A DNA stretch of 64,000 bases from Benincasa hispida (GCF_009727055.1 NC_052359.1:57280845-57344844); one strand, 5' to 3'. Positions 36,466 through 47,881 are shown, counted from the first letter of the stretch. Notes: a model not told the origin generated them from the sequence alone. A program made the numbers and translations.

Positions 36466-37933
36466 TGTGTTGATTTATCATGCGATGATGTATGTATGCG
36501 ATAATGTGCAGATGCGATGATCATACAAGTTTTCCTAACAAAGCCCAAGTATAAGCTTCTTAGGTTCCTGGTAAGTCCAAAGTCGAACAAAAGGACTACT
36601 AAATAGATATGCAACAGACTCTATGATTCTCTTGTGGTGGTGAAAAAGAAATAGATGGTGTTTTGATTTAGACTTTCCTATGATGGAGTTGAACGCGGAG
36701 TGATGCAAGCGTAGAGTTATAACAAGTATGCGATGAAGGGGTTAAGAAGTGATTTAGATAACGTATCTCAAGCTTGTGTGCAAGTTATGCGATCATGCTA
36801 TACACAAATATTAGTACTACATTTCTCAGTGCAAAATGCCACATTTCCTATTTCTAGGATGCATGCGATGTGTATGGGAAATAGCAGATAAAACTTATTT
36901 CTAAGTTTCTACTCTTGCTTATGCGGTCTAATCCGACTCTCTCAAGCCTAGATTCTATCTTTAGACTACTCTCTCAAGTGCGTCCAAATGATGAATGATG
37001 CATACATAAGACAAGATGATCGCATAAAATGCATAGCTTAAGTTATGCTAGCTAAGTACTTCTCAACCCATTCAGAAATTTAGCTACCCATGCATGGTGT
37101 GGAGAGATTGAACATAAATCGAACTGAAGTTTCCAGTTTTTGCAAATAAAGTATTGAGTACAAAATAACAAATGGATTTGAGAAATAACAAGCCAGGTAA
37201 GCAATGTCTTGCTGCCTGTGGCCTTTTCACTGCTCTTTATCACTTCAACTCTGTTCTAGTTGCGGATTCTTACTCTCGCAAGGGTTGGCCTTCTCTTCTT
37301 TGTATTGTTTTCCGGCAGTCTCTCGATCTGTCAGGGAATGATTTCTCTCGACTTTGCCTCGCCTTCTTTTTCTCTCTCCGTCTCTATGTATATATGCATG
37401 TGTGTATCTTCTTTTTCTCTTGTAGCATTGGGTATTTATAGATTTCAAGATGAAGCAGCTCTTTTTACCAATGATTGCAATGATGGGCAGCATTAATTTC
37501 CCTACTCTGTTGCGCCGTTTAAAGGTCACCGAAAGTTCAATGTACTTGCAACAGTATGGTTTTTAAAGGCTTGTCAACTAAATTCGAAATTGACTGTTAT
37601 TAGCTTTATGTCCCATCATGATTTATTATGTTGTCGCCTTGATGTGAGGTCTTTATGCGATCACTTTTTGAGAAACTTCTCACGATCGCATGACTCATGA
37701 TCGTAACTTCAAGTGCGTTGTCGTATTGTGCCCTTGGATCACAATTTCCTATACGCCATCGCATTGTACTTGCACAGAATAGGCAAATGAACTGCTTTTA
37801 TGCGATGAGCACTCGTGATCGCAATTCCTTTTAGTTTGACACTTTTAGACATTATATTGCCTATTTTACCATCGCTTTCTCTCATTGTTTTACTAATTTG
37901 AGTTGTAATAACTTGTATTTCTATCAGTTATCA
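36466..37933 (-). repeat. Element E 3' LTR (1468 bp)
   Basis: On the plus strand it runs TGTGTTGATTTATCATGCG ... CTATCAGTTATCA. TGCGATGA-type words are frequent. A leftward TATA box is at 37433-37440. Confidence 0.9.
37433..37440 (-). promoter_or_regulatory. TATA box of E 3' LTR
   Basis: TATAAATA on the minus strand. The Athila LTRs D (6273, 13419), K (49191) and F (46183) have the same box in the same context. Confidence 0.7.
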
Positions 37934-37948
37934 CACCCTTAAATTTAA
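37934..37948 (-). other. Element E polypurine tract
   Basis: The minus strand reads TTAAATTTAAGGGTG and abuts the LTR start TGATAACTG. It is followed inward by the Athila-typical GAGGACAAGCAT at about 37951-37965. Confidence 0.85.
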
Positions 37949-38260
37949 AACAATGCTTGTCCTCAAGCATAAACTAAAGATTTTCTTTAAAATTTCAACC
38001 GCCTTTACCCTACCTAGACTTCTCAAGGTGCCTTATTCAAATTGCTAAACCAATGCCTTCTTAATTTCCATCCTAATCTTTTCTTAAAATATTTCTACTC
38101 TTTAGGGACCGCGAGCTTAACCTTCAAAAAAATCTTTACTCGTTTCCAGGACATCGCATGATTTATTTCAAAATTTATCAAACCAGGGTGTTGAAGTGAT
38201 TTTGACCCTTGCATGATTCAGATATTCGTTTTGTGATCTTGTACTGATCCGAGTGTCCAG

Positions 38261-38316
38261 CCTCCATTTTGGCTTGCCCCGATGGGTGTCATGCGGACAT
38301 CCAACTACGAGCAAGG
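38261..38316. repeat. PPT-proximal 50-bp module, E copy 1
   Basis: Plus strand reads CCTCCATTTTGGCTTGCCCC, then GATGGGTGTCATGCGGACAT, then CCAACTACGAGCAAGG. It matches the D copies at about 85 percent by eye. Confidence 0.9.
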
Positions 38317-38401
38317 TGCTCTTTCTCAGTCACTCATGCCCATCTCTTTATTTGGCAGCGGAGTTGCGATCACTTGGTTTCTACGTGGATCACGATTCCC
38401 A

Positions 38402-38456
38402 CCTTCGTTTTGGTTTGCCCCCACGAGTGTCATGTAGACATCCAACTACGAGCAGG
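38402..38456. repeat. PPT-proximal 50-bp module, E copy 2
   Basis: Plus strand reads CCTTCGTTTTGGTTTGCCCC, then CACGAGTGTCATGTAGACAT, then CCAACTACGAGCAGG. It is a direct repeat 141 bp from E copy 1. Confidence 0.9.
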
Positions 38457-39299
38457 ATCCGATCTCAACGTTATATAATTTTTTTCTTTATTTTATTATT
38501 TTTTTAACATAAATTTCTAAAAATAACAAGGTTGAAAATTAACAAGGTTGAAAATAATATTACTAGCAACCTTAAATTTAACACACAGCAATGTCCTCAT
38601 TGCTGAAAGACGAAATGATTCATGTGATGGACTTAGGAAATTTCGTAAAAATAGTTTTGAAAGAAAACTGGTAGACCACTAAATTTTAGAAATGTTTCAT
38701 GAATTGATTGTCTTGGAATTAATTTGACTCTAGTACAGCGGTAAGAAAAAAAGCATAAATTTCATCATTGAAGTCATAATGGGCAAGGGGCGAATGCGGC
38801 GACCAAATAAAATTATAAAAAATTCAGGATTGAGTCAAACGAAAGAGGATGCGATAGTAGAATTCAGCAATATTAAATTGAAATTCGAGAAATGCAAAAA
38901 TTAAAATAAGATGAGCCAAGGAAGGATACAACCCCCAAACTTAATTTTTCCGCCTGCATTACTTTGATTGCATCCTTTCCTGTGGTGGGCTGATTCTCTG
39001 ATTGTGATGGGCTGGTCGCACCGATCACGTGTTTTGAGGTTATCGCATTGCTCCATCGCAATCGTTTACTACGATCAGTGTGATAAATAAGAGGATAAAA
39101 AGTATGAAAGAAAGAGTTGACAATTATAAAGAGTAGTAACCATGCAAAAATCAAGATAGATTCATGACAGAAAAACAAAAAAAAGATACTAAAAAAGGAT
39201 AAATTTCATCCCTGATGAATGTGTGTCGCTTATCAACGTAGGGACTAAATGTTTCTTCTTCATTCTGGCTTCCCTAAGTCCACAGAGGTTTATTCACGT

Positions 39300-40320
39300 T
39301 GGAAATCTCCTCCATGATACATCTTCACTCTTTATCCATTTACCTTAAATGCATTGGTCCCATCTTCGTTTGTTAATTCTACCGCTACATGTGGGAATAT
39401 TTCTTTAATTATGAAAGGCCCGGACCAACGCGATTTCAATTTTCCTGGAAAGAGTCATAGCCTAGAATTGAACAGTAAGACCTTCTGACCTGCTTGGAGA
39501 TTATTTTCACACAGATACTTGTCATGCCATCGCTTCGTGCGTTCTTTGTAAATTTTGGCATTTTCATACACCTGTAGTCTCCATTCGTCCAGTTCGAGTA
39601 ACTGAAGTTTTTTCTCTTCCCCTGCAACCTTAAGATCAAAGTTAAGCTTTTTAACTGCCCACATTGCCTTATACTCTAGTTCCAGCAGCATATAACAAGC
39701 CTTTCCAAACACCAACGCATATGGTGACATGCCTATAGGTGTCTTATATGCAGTCTTATATGCCCACAAGGCATCATCAAGCTTCATGGCCCAGTCCTTC
39801 CTCGATGGATTCACCACCTTCTCTAAAATCGACTTGATTTCTCTGTTAGAAACCTCGACTTGTTCGTTTGTCTCGGGGTGATATGCGGTAGCGATCTTAT
39901 GGTGGACATTGTATTTGATCAGCAGTTTGTTAATGATATGATTCACAAAGTGGGTCCCTTTGTCATTTATTATGGCACGTGGAGTGCCAAAACGAATGAA
40001 GATGTTTCTCTGTAAGAACTTGGAGACTGTTGCAGCATCGTTTGCAATGCATGAAACCGCTTCAATCCATTTGGAAACATAGTCGACGGCCAACAGAATA
40101 TATTTATGACCATTTGACGATGGAAATGGTCCCATGAATTCTATACCCCAGACGTCGAATGGTTCCACTTCCAATATGATGTTCATTGGCATCACTTTTT
40201 TTTCCGAAATGTTTCTAGTGCGTTGGCACTTATCGCATTTCATAGAATATTCTCGTGCATCCTTAAACAGAGTTGGCCAGTAATACTCACTTTGCAAAAC
40301 TTTTGCCACTATGCGCTATC
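39300..40320 (-). pseudogene. Element E: gypsy integrase (core intact, ends damaged)
   Basis: The frame 40309-39455 (284 residues) is uninterrupted. It has the zinc-binding Cys pair in CDKCQRTRN, the core with [13 protein letters not shown] (first Asp), [12 protein letters not shown] (second Asp) and [16 protein letters not shown] (Glu of the third motif), then the conserved [17 protein letters not shown] and a C-terminal [10 protein letters not shown]. The His part of the zinc finger lies beyond a stop at about 40312. After the stop at 39455 the typical tail GKLKSRWSGPF can still be read to about 39380. This protein would insert the cDNA into host chromosomes. Confidence 0.92.
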
Positions 40321-40921
40321 CCACGAAATGCCCTCCATGGGGTGATTCATGACATTGAAAAAGTATGTGTTGAAAAATAGTCTCTGGAACACAGAGTCTC
40401 AATATCTGGTATGGTCCCCTTTTGTAAAGATCTGGCTTGTCCCAATAGTAGAATTTGCATTCATGAATGAGCTGCTTCTTTTGATGGGATGTGTAATTTT
40501 CCAGAAATTGTTTGCCGACTAAGAAGTTGACAATATCTGCATACCAAGGTAGTTCTTCAATTTTAAGCAACTGTTCGTCGGGGAACGATGCCTTCAGCTC
40601 GGACTGTATGCGTTCCACTACTGGTTTCTCTAACCTCGATAAATGGTCAGCGACCTGGTTCTCTATTCCCTTGCGGTCGATTATCTCCATATTAAATTCT
40701 TGGAGTAGGAGAACCCATCGGATTAGTCTTGGCTTTGCATATTTTTTGGTCATTAAATATCTTATTGTCGAGTGGTCGGTGTGGACTACAACTTTTGATC
40801 CTAACAAGTAAGGTCTGAATTTTTCAATCGCAAAGATTACCGCTAGAAGCTCTTTCTCGGTGGTGGTGTAGTTCGCCTGTGTGGAGTTCAATGTTCTGCT
40901 CGCATATGCGATGGGGTGCAC
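40316..40921 (-). pseudogene. Element E: RNase H and integrase zinc-finger start
   Basis: This 201-residue frame holds the gypsy RNase H core: [20 protein letters not shown] ([10 protein letters not shown] with the catalytic Glu), [14 protein letters not shown] (catalytic Asp) and [13 protein letters not shown]. It then runs to the integrase finger [17 protein letters not shown]. It is separated from the reverse transcriptase by a frameshift at 40922-40929. Confidence 0.9.
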
Positions 40922-40928
40922 ATTGTCT

Positions 40929-41780
40929 TTACTTTTGTGCTAAGACTGCCCCCATCGCATATCCACTGGTATCGCACATCAGCTCGAATGGCTTTATCCA
41001 ATCCGATGCGATCAGAATTGGCGCTGTAGTCAATGCATCCTTTAGTGCTTTGAATGTGGTGAGGTAGTGTGTATCAAAGTTAAAAGGTCTATCAGATTCC
41101 AACAACGCATTTAACGGTCGAGCTATTTTGGAGTAGTCTTTCACAAATCTCCTGTAGAACCCCGCGTGTCCTAAGAAACTCCTTAAAGCTTTCACATTTA
41201 CTGGAGGTGGAAGTTTTTCTATGTCTTCAATTTTTGCTTTATCCACCTCTAGCCCATTCTTTGAAACCTTATGCCCAAGCACAAATCCTTCTTTAACCAT
41301 GAAATGACACTTTTCCTAGTTCAGCACCAGATTAATCTCTTCACATCTTTTCAGTATTCTCTCCAAGATTTTTAGACAGATTTCATATGTTTGCCCATAG
41401 ACTGAAAAATCGTCCATAAAGATTTCAACTGAGTCTTCAAGGTACTCGGAGAAGATTTCCATTATACACTTTTGAAACGTGCCGGGCGCATTGCATAGTC
41501 CAAAAGGCATGTGACGAAAGGTGAATGGATAGGTGAATGTGGTATTTTCTTGATCCTCTGGTGCGATCATAATCTGGTTATAGCCTGCATACCCATCAAG
41601 GAAACAGAAATAGTAATTCCCTGCTAGTCGGTCGAGCATTTGATCAATGAAAGGTAAGGGGAAATGGTCTTTCTTTATCGCCGTGTTGAGCTTCCTATAG
41701 TCCATTCAAATCTGCCAGCCAGTGACAGTCCTCATGGGGATCAACTCGTTGTTTGCGTTAGGGACTACTATCATCCCACC
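40929..41780 (-). pseudogene. Element E: gypsy reverse transcriptase (broken)
   Basis: The frame 41705-41316 contains MDYRKLNTAIKKDHFPLPF, CFLDGYAGYNQI (Gly after Asp instead of the usual Ser/Gly), MPFGLCNAPGTFQ and the catalytic FMDD at 41409-41420. A TAG at about 41313 stands where relatives have Trp (LNWEKCHF). The frame then continues 41300-40929 with GFVLGHKVSKNGLEV, LRSFLGHAGFYRRFVKDYS and [20 protein letters not shown] in place of Cys at about 41706 precedes MDYRKLN. Both aspartates of the active site are present. Confidence 0.92.
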
Positions 41781-42444
41781 CTTGTAACCCACGTGCTATC
41801 GGCGATATGATATATAATGCAGGCATCTAACCATTTAATGATTTCTTTTTTGACAACCTCTTTCATCGCAGGTTTCAGTCTGCGTTGAGGTTCTATCGAG
41901 CCTTTCTGGTTTTCTTCAAGCCGAATTCTATGCATGCAGTACGTTGGGCTAATACCTCTGATGTCTGCGAGCGTCCATCCTATTGCTCTAATATATTTCT
42001 TCAGAATACTGAGCAGCGCAATTTCTTTTTATTTCGGTAACGCAGAGGATATGATTACTGGCAAGGTTTCATTCTGGCCAAGGAAAATGTACTTCAAGTG
42101 ATTTGGTAGAGTTTTCAGCTCCCGTGTAAGTGGTTACTCTAAGGAGGGTTTCTGTGTTTTTCTTTCTTCATCCAAACTCAACTTTTCTTCATTGTTTGCT
42201 GTTTATATTATTGCATGGCAGGTTTCTAAGGATGCTGTCGCATTCTCTCTTCTTCATTTTCTTCCTCGGACTCCCAATCTTCAACGCAAGTGTGTTCATA
42301 TTCGGAATCTGATAAGCCTTCCTCTTCTGGGAACTTCATTGCCTTGATAATATTAAACCTGAGCTTCTTTCCATTGATGCTCATTGTGATTTCTCCCTTG
42401 TGCACATCTATTTAAGCACGACTAGTGGACAAAAAGGGTTGTCC
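41781..42444 (-). pseudogene. Element E: decayed N-terminal reverse transcriptase and linker
   Basis: The minus strand still encodes fragments of the Athila spacer between protease and reverse transcriptase, such as IGWTLADIRGISPTYCMHRI (about 41990-41930) and KPAMKEVVKKEIIKWL (about 41875-41830). No frame stays open for more than about 60 codons. Beyond them up to 42444 I recognise only short acidic pieces. Confidence 0.65.
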
Positions 42445-42846
42445 TTATATGATTGGCACGTCTTTATCCGCTTCATAATCTAGAATGATGAAGTTTTCAG
42501 GTAGAACGAATTTGTCTATTGTGACCAAGACATCCTTCAATTTTCCTTCAAGGTGTACCAGGGACCTATCTGCAAGTTGGAGAGTCACCGTTGTGGGTGT
42601 CAGCTGACCTACATTCAATTGTTTGAAGATTGAAACATGCATTAATTTTATGCTCGCCCCAAGATCACACAATGCTTGACCAGTGTAGATCCCTCCTATT
42701 GAGCAGGGTATTGTAAAGCTGCCTGGATCGCGCATCTTTGGTGGGATTATAGTATTTAATTCTTGTATTAATGCCACCGTGGCGAATTTTCCTGTGCTTC
42801 TTTTCTTCGAAACAATATCCTTAAAAAACTTGGCATACACCGACAT
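42445..42846 (-). pseudogene. Element E: aspartic protease
   Basis: The frame starts right after an in-frame stop with MSVYAKFFKDIVSKKR and carries GSFTIPCSIG and ALCDLGASIKLMHVSIFKQL, the Athila form (D-L-G-A) of the retroviral-type protease site, followed by the VTLQLADRS and LVTIDKFVLPENFIILDYE strands. It ends at 42445, in YEADKDVPII, with a stop where relatives continue (LGRPFL). Confidence 0.9.
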
Positions 42847-44400
42847 CTACTTTATCGCTTCTATAAATGGAATATTGATGTGTAGTTGTTTCAATATTTC
42901 TAGGAAGCGATGATACTGATATTCATCGTTTTGCTTCTTTTTCAGTCTTTGAGGGAATGGAGGTAGTTGTACTTTCACTGTTCCATGGTCTGGAGGCTTA
43001 GAGGTGATCGCATCTTTAGGTTCCATAGTCTCAGACTCCTTTGACTCAGTTTGTGACAACGGTTTCTTTGATTGAATCGCATGTTGCTCCATTGAATCGG
43101 TCTTGCTAGGCTCTTTCCTGACTTCTACCATCGTCTTTCCACTTCTCAGGGTGATTGCTTGGCAGTGTTCTTTCCCTGTATTCCCTGGATTCCGTGGATG
43201 CTTAGTCGAGCTAGGCAATGTCCGTTGAGGTCTATTCTTCACCTCTCCCGTGATTTGTCCTATTTGAATTTCTAAATTGCGGATGGATGTAGCTTGGTTT
43301 TGAAGGACTGTTTCATTCTTTTCGATGTATTGTTTTAACAAGTTCTCCAGGGATGATGATGGTGGTGTTTGAGAGCTACTAGCTTGTTGTTGTTGTTGTC
43401 CGTTAGTTCTTTGGAAAAATCCTGGTCTCTGCGCCATAGGTTGACTTCTTTGTTGTTAGTTGTTCTTCCAAGTGAAATTAGGGTGGTTTTACCACCCCGA
43501 GTTGTAGGTGTTTGAAAAAGGATTACTTTTGACAAAGTAGATTGATTGGGGATTTCGTGGACACTTTTCAACAAAATGCGGTTCTTCACATGCATCGCAG
43601 CTGGTGTTTATTTGTTCTATTGCATTGACTTGCCCATTTCGAGTTCCGAAATTGTTAATTGCGATGCCTTGCAACAAATTTATCATCACATTCATCTGAT
43701 TTTGCAATGATGCGATGGCACCATTACTTGTATTACATTCTTTGGGTTTTTCTCTTTGATCGCTTCCTTGCCAATCTTTGTGGTTTTTTGAGATGCGATA
43801 AAAAATGTTCTTTGCCTCATCATATGTCTTGTCCAGCAGACCTCCTGTTGCTGCCCCATTGGCAGTTATCTACAATGCAAAATTGAGTCCATGATAGAAA
43901 ATCTCCATTTGGAGACAATCCTACAATCCATTGTGTGGGCAGTCGTGTACGAGTCTCTTGAATCTCGCTCATGCGTCACTGAGCAATTCATCTTCTTCTT
44001 GTTCAAAATTGGTGATCAATATCCTTCTTCTGGCATTCTCTGTAGGAGGGAAATATTTCTTCATAAACTTTTCTACAACTTGTTCCCATGAAGTTATCTC
44101 TCCTGGTTCGAGGGAGTATGCCCATTTTCTTGCTTTATCGCATAGTGAAAATGGAAATAACGTGAGTCGAACCTCTTCTTTGGAAATATTAGGAAACACA
44201 AAAGTGTTACAAATTTTGATGAAACTTCGTAGATGGGCTTGCGGATCTTCACCACGCCGTCCTCCAAACTGTCCTACTGTTTGTATCATTTGTAACATTA
44301 CTGGCTTCATCTTGAACCTTGATCCATCTAATGCTAGTCTCATGATTCCTGGAGAGAGAAATCATATAGATTTTGTGACGCATAGTCCCGTTGCGATTAT
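42847..44400 (-). pseudogene. Element E: Athila gag (broken)
   Basis: The capsid domain (Retrotrans_gag type) is in the frame 44343-43969: RLTLFPFSLCDKARKWAYSL and GEITSWEQVVEKFMKKYFPP. Stops and shifts follow between 43969 and 43707. The frame 43707-43489 has a zinc-knuckle-like CDACEEPHFVEKCP. A third frame, 43437-42847, is the Gln/Ser-rich linker with NLEIQIGQI, CQAITLRSGK and the PFPQRLKKK...FLEILKQLHINIPF segment at the start of the protease region. A TAA at 42844-42849, where relatives have Gln, separates it from the protease. Confidence 0.9.
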
Positions 44401-44675
44401 TTGGCAGTAGGATAGAATTTGCCATTATGTTGTTTTTATTTATTGCTCATTTCTTAGGTTGTTCATCCATTCTGTGAACTCTTCCTTGTCGTCTACGTCT
44501 ATTTTTCTATCTTCTACGAAATATTCTTTCGATCTCTGGGTCGTAGTTGGGCTCAGGAGCGTGTCCTTCGCTCATGCGACACTTGCTTCTTCCTTTACCA
44601 AAGGAATGGTAATGCAAAAAGGTTGAAAGCTACAAAGTTCAAAGAGGTTTGATGTTAGTGCAATCTATACCATAG
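44401..44675 (-). other. Element E: gag start and leader
   Basis: I could not assign a start codon. The minus strand encodes a short acidic piece near 44580-44480 typical of gag N-termini, then non-coding leader to the primer site. Confidence 0.5.
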
Positions 44676-44693
44676 TCCTCAGCAACAACGCCA
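44676..44693 (-). other. Element E primer binding site (tRNA-Asp type)
   Basis: The minus strand reads TGGCGTTGTTGCTGAGGA, matching TGGCGCCGTTGCCGGGGA at 14 of 18 positions, with all differences C to T or G to A. It lies nine bases from the LTR. Confidence 0.85.
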
Positions 44694-44702
44694 AAATCTT
44701 GA

Positions 44703-45013
44703 TGCGTTGATTTATCATGCAATGATGTGTGGATGTGATAATGTGCAGACGCGACGATCATACAAGTTTTCCTAACAAAGCCCAAGTATAAGCCTTTTTA
44801 GGTTCCTGGTAAGTCCAAGGTCGAACACAGGGACTACTAAATAGATATGCGACAGACTCTATGATTCTTTTGCGGTGGTGAAAAAGAAATAGATGGTGTT
44901 TGATTTAGATTTTCCTATGCGATGGAGTGGAACGTGGAATGATGCAAGCGTAGAGTTATAATAAGTATACGATGAAGGGGCTGAGAAGAGATTTAGCTAA
45001 CATTTCTCAAGCT
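44703..45013 (-). repeat. Element E 5' LTR, inner 311 bp
   Basis: It matches 36466 to about 36776 of the 3' LTR closely (TGCGTTGATTTATCATGC start). At CTCAAGCTTG the match stops and another Athila-type LTR begins. Confidence 0.88.
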
Positions 45014-46703
45014 TGTTGATGCGTTATTTTATGAGGTGAAATTATGAAATGAATTATGGTGATGGAAATGCGTTGAGCAACAAGTTTTCTTAGCAGAATC
45101 CAAGTGTAAACCCTACTGAGTTTCCTGGCAAGTCCAAGGTCGAACTCAGGGACTAAGGAAAATGGTATGCGGTGATAATTTTCAAGAAGACTTTACGGTA
45201 ACCAATAAATCAAAAAGTTGTTTTGCGTTGTTATTTATAGTATAAAATAAATGTATGTGGCGGAGTTACAAAAAGAGTTGGGAATATGGAAGAAGCGATG
45301 AATATGCAGGGGAACGGGTTGAGAAGAGGTTCAGCTAACACTTCATAGGATGTGTTCATGTTATACGATCATGTAACACATATACAATAGCAAATCATCT
45401 CTCAACACAAATGTTACAGCTTCTAGTATTAGAACGCATGTGATATATGCGATGAGTCTATAGGACTTATACATAAGCCTCTATTCTTATTTATGCGATG
45501 ACAAATGACACACACACAAATTAAGGTAACCACATAATATCATAACTTATCTCTAGGATGCATGCGATGCATGTTAGCAAACAGAGCTTATCTCTATGTC
45601 CTTATCTCTCACTTATGCAGATCTAATCTCGCTCTCTCGAGTCTAGATTCTAACCCAACTCTCTTAGGTCTTAGGTTCTTTCTTTAGACTCTCTCTCTCG
45701 AGTAGCTTTAAAGGGGTGTTGGGCGCAACATAAGACAAGATAATTGCATTCGATGAAGATCCTAGGTCATGTTAGCTTAGTTCTTCTCAACCCATTCGAT
45801 AAAGTTAGCTACTCATGCGTGCTTTTAAAAGAGTGAACAGATGTAGAATAGCAAGTTCCATTTTATAGATATAGAATTGAAATACAAAATAACAATGCAA
45901 GATGAGAATAAGGAGCCTGGTAGCAATCTCTTGCTTCCCAAGGATTTTACACTGTCTTTTCTACTCTGTTCAAAAGATAGTCTCGCTCTCGCGAGAGTCA
46001 ACCCTCTCTCTGCTTTCCACGCCTCTGGGTTCTCTTTCGAGCTAACCAGAGCGATCTTCCGGCATCTCTTCCCTTCTCTCGCTCCGCCTTCCAAATAAAA
46101 AGAAAAACTATAAACAAGGCTGTTTTTTTCTAAGGAAAAATTCTCTAATTGTTCGAACTTCTTCACTGAAGGTTGCCTTTGGTATTTATAGAGCTTCGAG
46201 GTGAAAAGCTGCTTCTCTCTTATGATTGCACTGATGGGATGGCATTAATTCTTTTTCTGATGTGCCAAATATTTGTCACCGAAAAGTTGAGTGTACTTGC
46301 TACAGTAGTTCGTTAACGGCTTGTCAACTTAATTCGGAATCGACTGTCATCAGCGTTCTGCCCCATCGTGATTTATTATGATTTTCACCTAGATGCGCCC
46401 ACCAAGTTGTGGCGGGTCTATGCGGCAATCCTTCTTGAGCAGATATTTGTGAGCAAAAATCACCGCAAAGCCTTGCAGTAACGTTGTGTTCGACCGTTGC
46501 TTTCTTGTGATCGCATTTTACGCTTTGCGACAACGCATATTCTGCACAAAAATACAAAAGTTATCTATTTCTATGCGATGAACGCATGCGACCATATTGT
46601 TATAAACTTAATGCTTTTTTGACGCAATCTTATATATTTTATCAACATAAACCTGCATTGTTTAATAACATAGCACTTTAATAATGTGCGTGCATTTCTG
46701 CCT
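45014..46703 (-). repeat. Fragment F: LTR of another Athila-like family, outer end missing
   Basis: It starts TGTTGATGCGTTATTTTATG and has the same block order as the E and D LTRs (CCTGGCAAGTCCAAGGTCGA near 45130, CTCTCTCTCGAGT near 45690, TATA box at 46183-46190), but the sequence is clearly different. The terminal ACAAGTTATCA is absent; copia B sequence begins at about 46704 instead. Confidence 0.75.
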
Positions 46704-47315
46704 GACATATATCTTGCAGTTGGAATCGTCAGTAGGTTCCAATCTAATCCTGGATACAGTCATTAAACCGCTGTAAAACATATCCTCAAGTATCTTAGGA
46801 GAACGAGAGACTATATGCTTGTGTATGGACCTAAGAATTTGATCCTTACGGGATACACTGATTTTGATTTTCAGACTGACGTAGATTCTAGGAAATCTAC
46901 TTCAGGATCAGTTTTACTCTTAACGCAGGAGCTATAGTTTGGAGAAGTATCAAACAAAGTTGTATCGTTGACTCCACCATGGAAGCGGAATACGTGGCTG
47001 CATGCGAAGCTATTAAGGAAGCAGTATAGCTACGCAAATTCTTAGCTGATTTGGAAGTCATTCCAAATATGCACCTGCCTATCACACTGTATTGTGATAA
47101 TAGTGGTGCTGTTGCTAACTCAAAGGAACCCAGGAGTCACAAGCGTGGAAAAAATATTGAACGAAAGTACCATCTCATCCGGGAGATTGTATAGAGGAGA
47201 TGTGCTCGTCACAAAGATAGCCTTTAAAGACAACCTTGCTGATCCATTCACCAAAGCCCTCTCGGCTAAAGTTTTCGAGGGCCACCTAGTGGGACAAGGA
47301 CTCAAAATAGTGTAA
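46704..47315 (+). pseudogene. Element B1: copia RNase H, 3' end of pol only
   Basis: It starts within the segment LQLESSVGSNLILD, close to 56945 in B2, and continues with YLRRTRDYMLVYGP, LILTGYTDFDFQTDVDSRKS, a frameshift near 46910, [20 protein letters not shown] (catalytic Glu), LYCDNSGAVANSKEP (catalytic Asp) and the end GHLVGQGLKIV. Nothing of the upstream pol remains. The similarity to B2 (56945-57554) is high by eye, around 95 percent. Element F or a deletion truncated it. Confidence 0.9.
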
Positions 47316-47431
47316 TCAAGGGCAAGTGGGAGAGTGTCTATGGTATTATAGATGCCCTAGTTTATTGTATTTTTCCAACTATGTATCTCAACATTATATT
47401 GTATATATTTGTTCTCACTGGAGTTTTAGTT

Positions 47432-47443
47432 CAAGTGGGAGAT
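47432..47443 (+). other. Element B1 polypurine tract
   Basis: CAAGTGGGAGAT immediately before the LTR start TGTTGGGAATG. Confidence 0.85.
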
Positions 47444-47881
47444 TGTTGGGAATGTCTTAGAACTCGCGGTTCATATTAAACATTTCTATTTAATCAATAA
47501 CAATGACTTGTTAATTTTGCATCTTATTATGAAAATCCAATAAACGCATCCTTGGCTATAGTATGAATGCTGTAACTTTATGTAGTGACATAAATAGGAT
47601 CAAGTTGACAGTATATAGCCTAAATAGTCTAATAAGTATATGAATGAAATTGGGTATCTCATCCTGGTAATACTATTGGATGCAGCCCACTCTGTAGTTG
47701 TTACAAGAAGTTGTAAGGTACTACAAACGATGTGATTCACAAATTGTTCATGTTGAGGCATGAGAGTAGGGGCATCCTATGCAATGAGTTTGCATATAGA
47801 TTGGACCACGAAAATAGTCACTTTTCTTTATAACGACCGTTTACCGTTAAAACTGACTATTTCATTTATTATATAACCTAG

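Larger units (their letters stand above)
37949..39299 (-). other. Element E: region between integrase and 3' LTR
   Basis: Athila elements can carry an envelope-like frame here. I see no convincing one: the longest minus-strand frame (39178-38873, 101 codons) has one hydrophobic stretch near its start but no recognisable motif. The segment contains the two PPT-proximal modules (38261-38316 and 38402-38456) and AT-rich sequence. Confidence 0.6.
36466..45013 (-). mobile_element. Element E: Athila-type Ty3/gypsy element
   Basis: Transcribed leftward: 5' LTR fragment 44703-45013, tRNA-Asp-type primer site 44676-44693, gag, protease, reverse transcriptase, RNase H, integrase, a 1.5-kb 3' non-coding region, polypurine tract, and complete 3' LTR 36466-37933. 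The order with integrase after RNase H is the gypsy order. The gag linker (NLEIQIGQI) and protease (LCDLGAS) are typical of the Athila clade. It is broken in every domain except most of integrase. Confidence 0.92.

Noticed and set aside
37245..37529. 94-codon minus-strand Lys/Arg-rich ORF in the E 3' LTR
   Set aside because: It is LTR sequence with CT-rich composition; the basic peptide is a composition effect.
38873..39178. Possible envelope-like ORF of element E with one hydrophobic segment
   Set aside because: Only 101 codons, no recognisable motif, no signal peptide cleavage pattern I trust, and AT-rich sequence readily gives such stretches.
45825..46166. 113-codon minus-strand ORF in fragment F
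   Set aside because: It falls in LTR sequence close to the TATA box, and the homologous LTRs of E and D do not keep it open.
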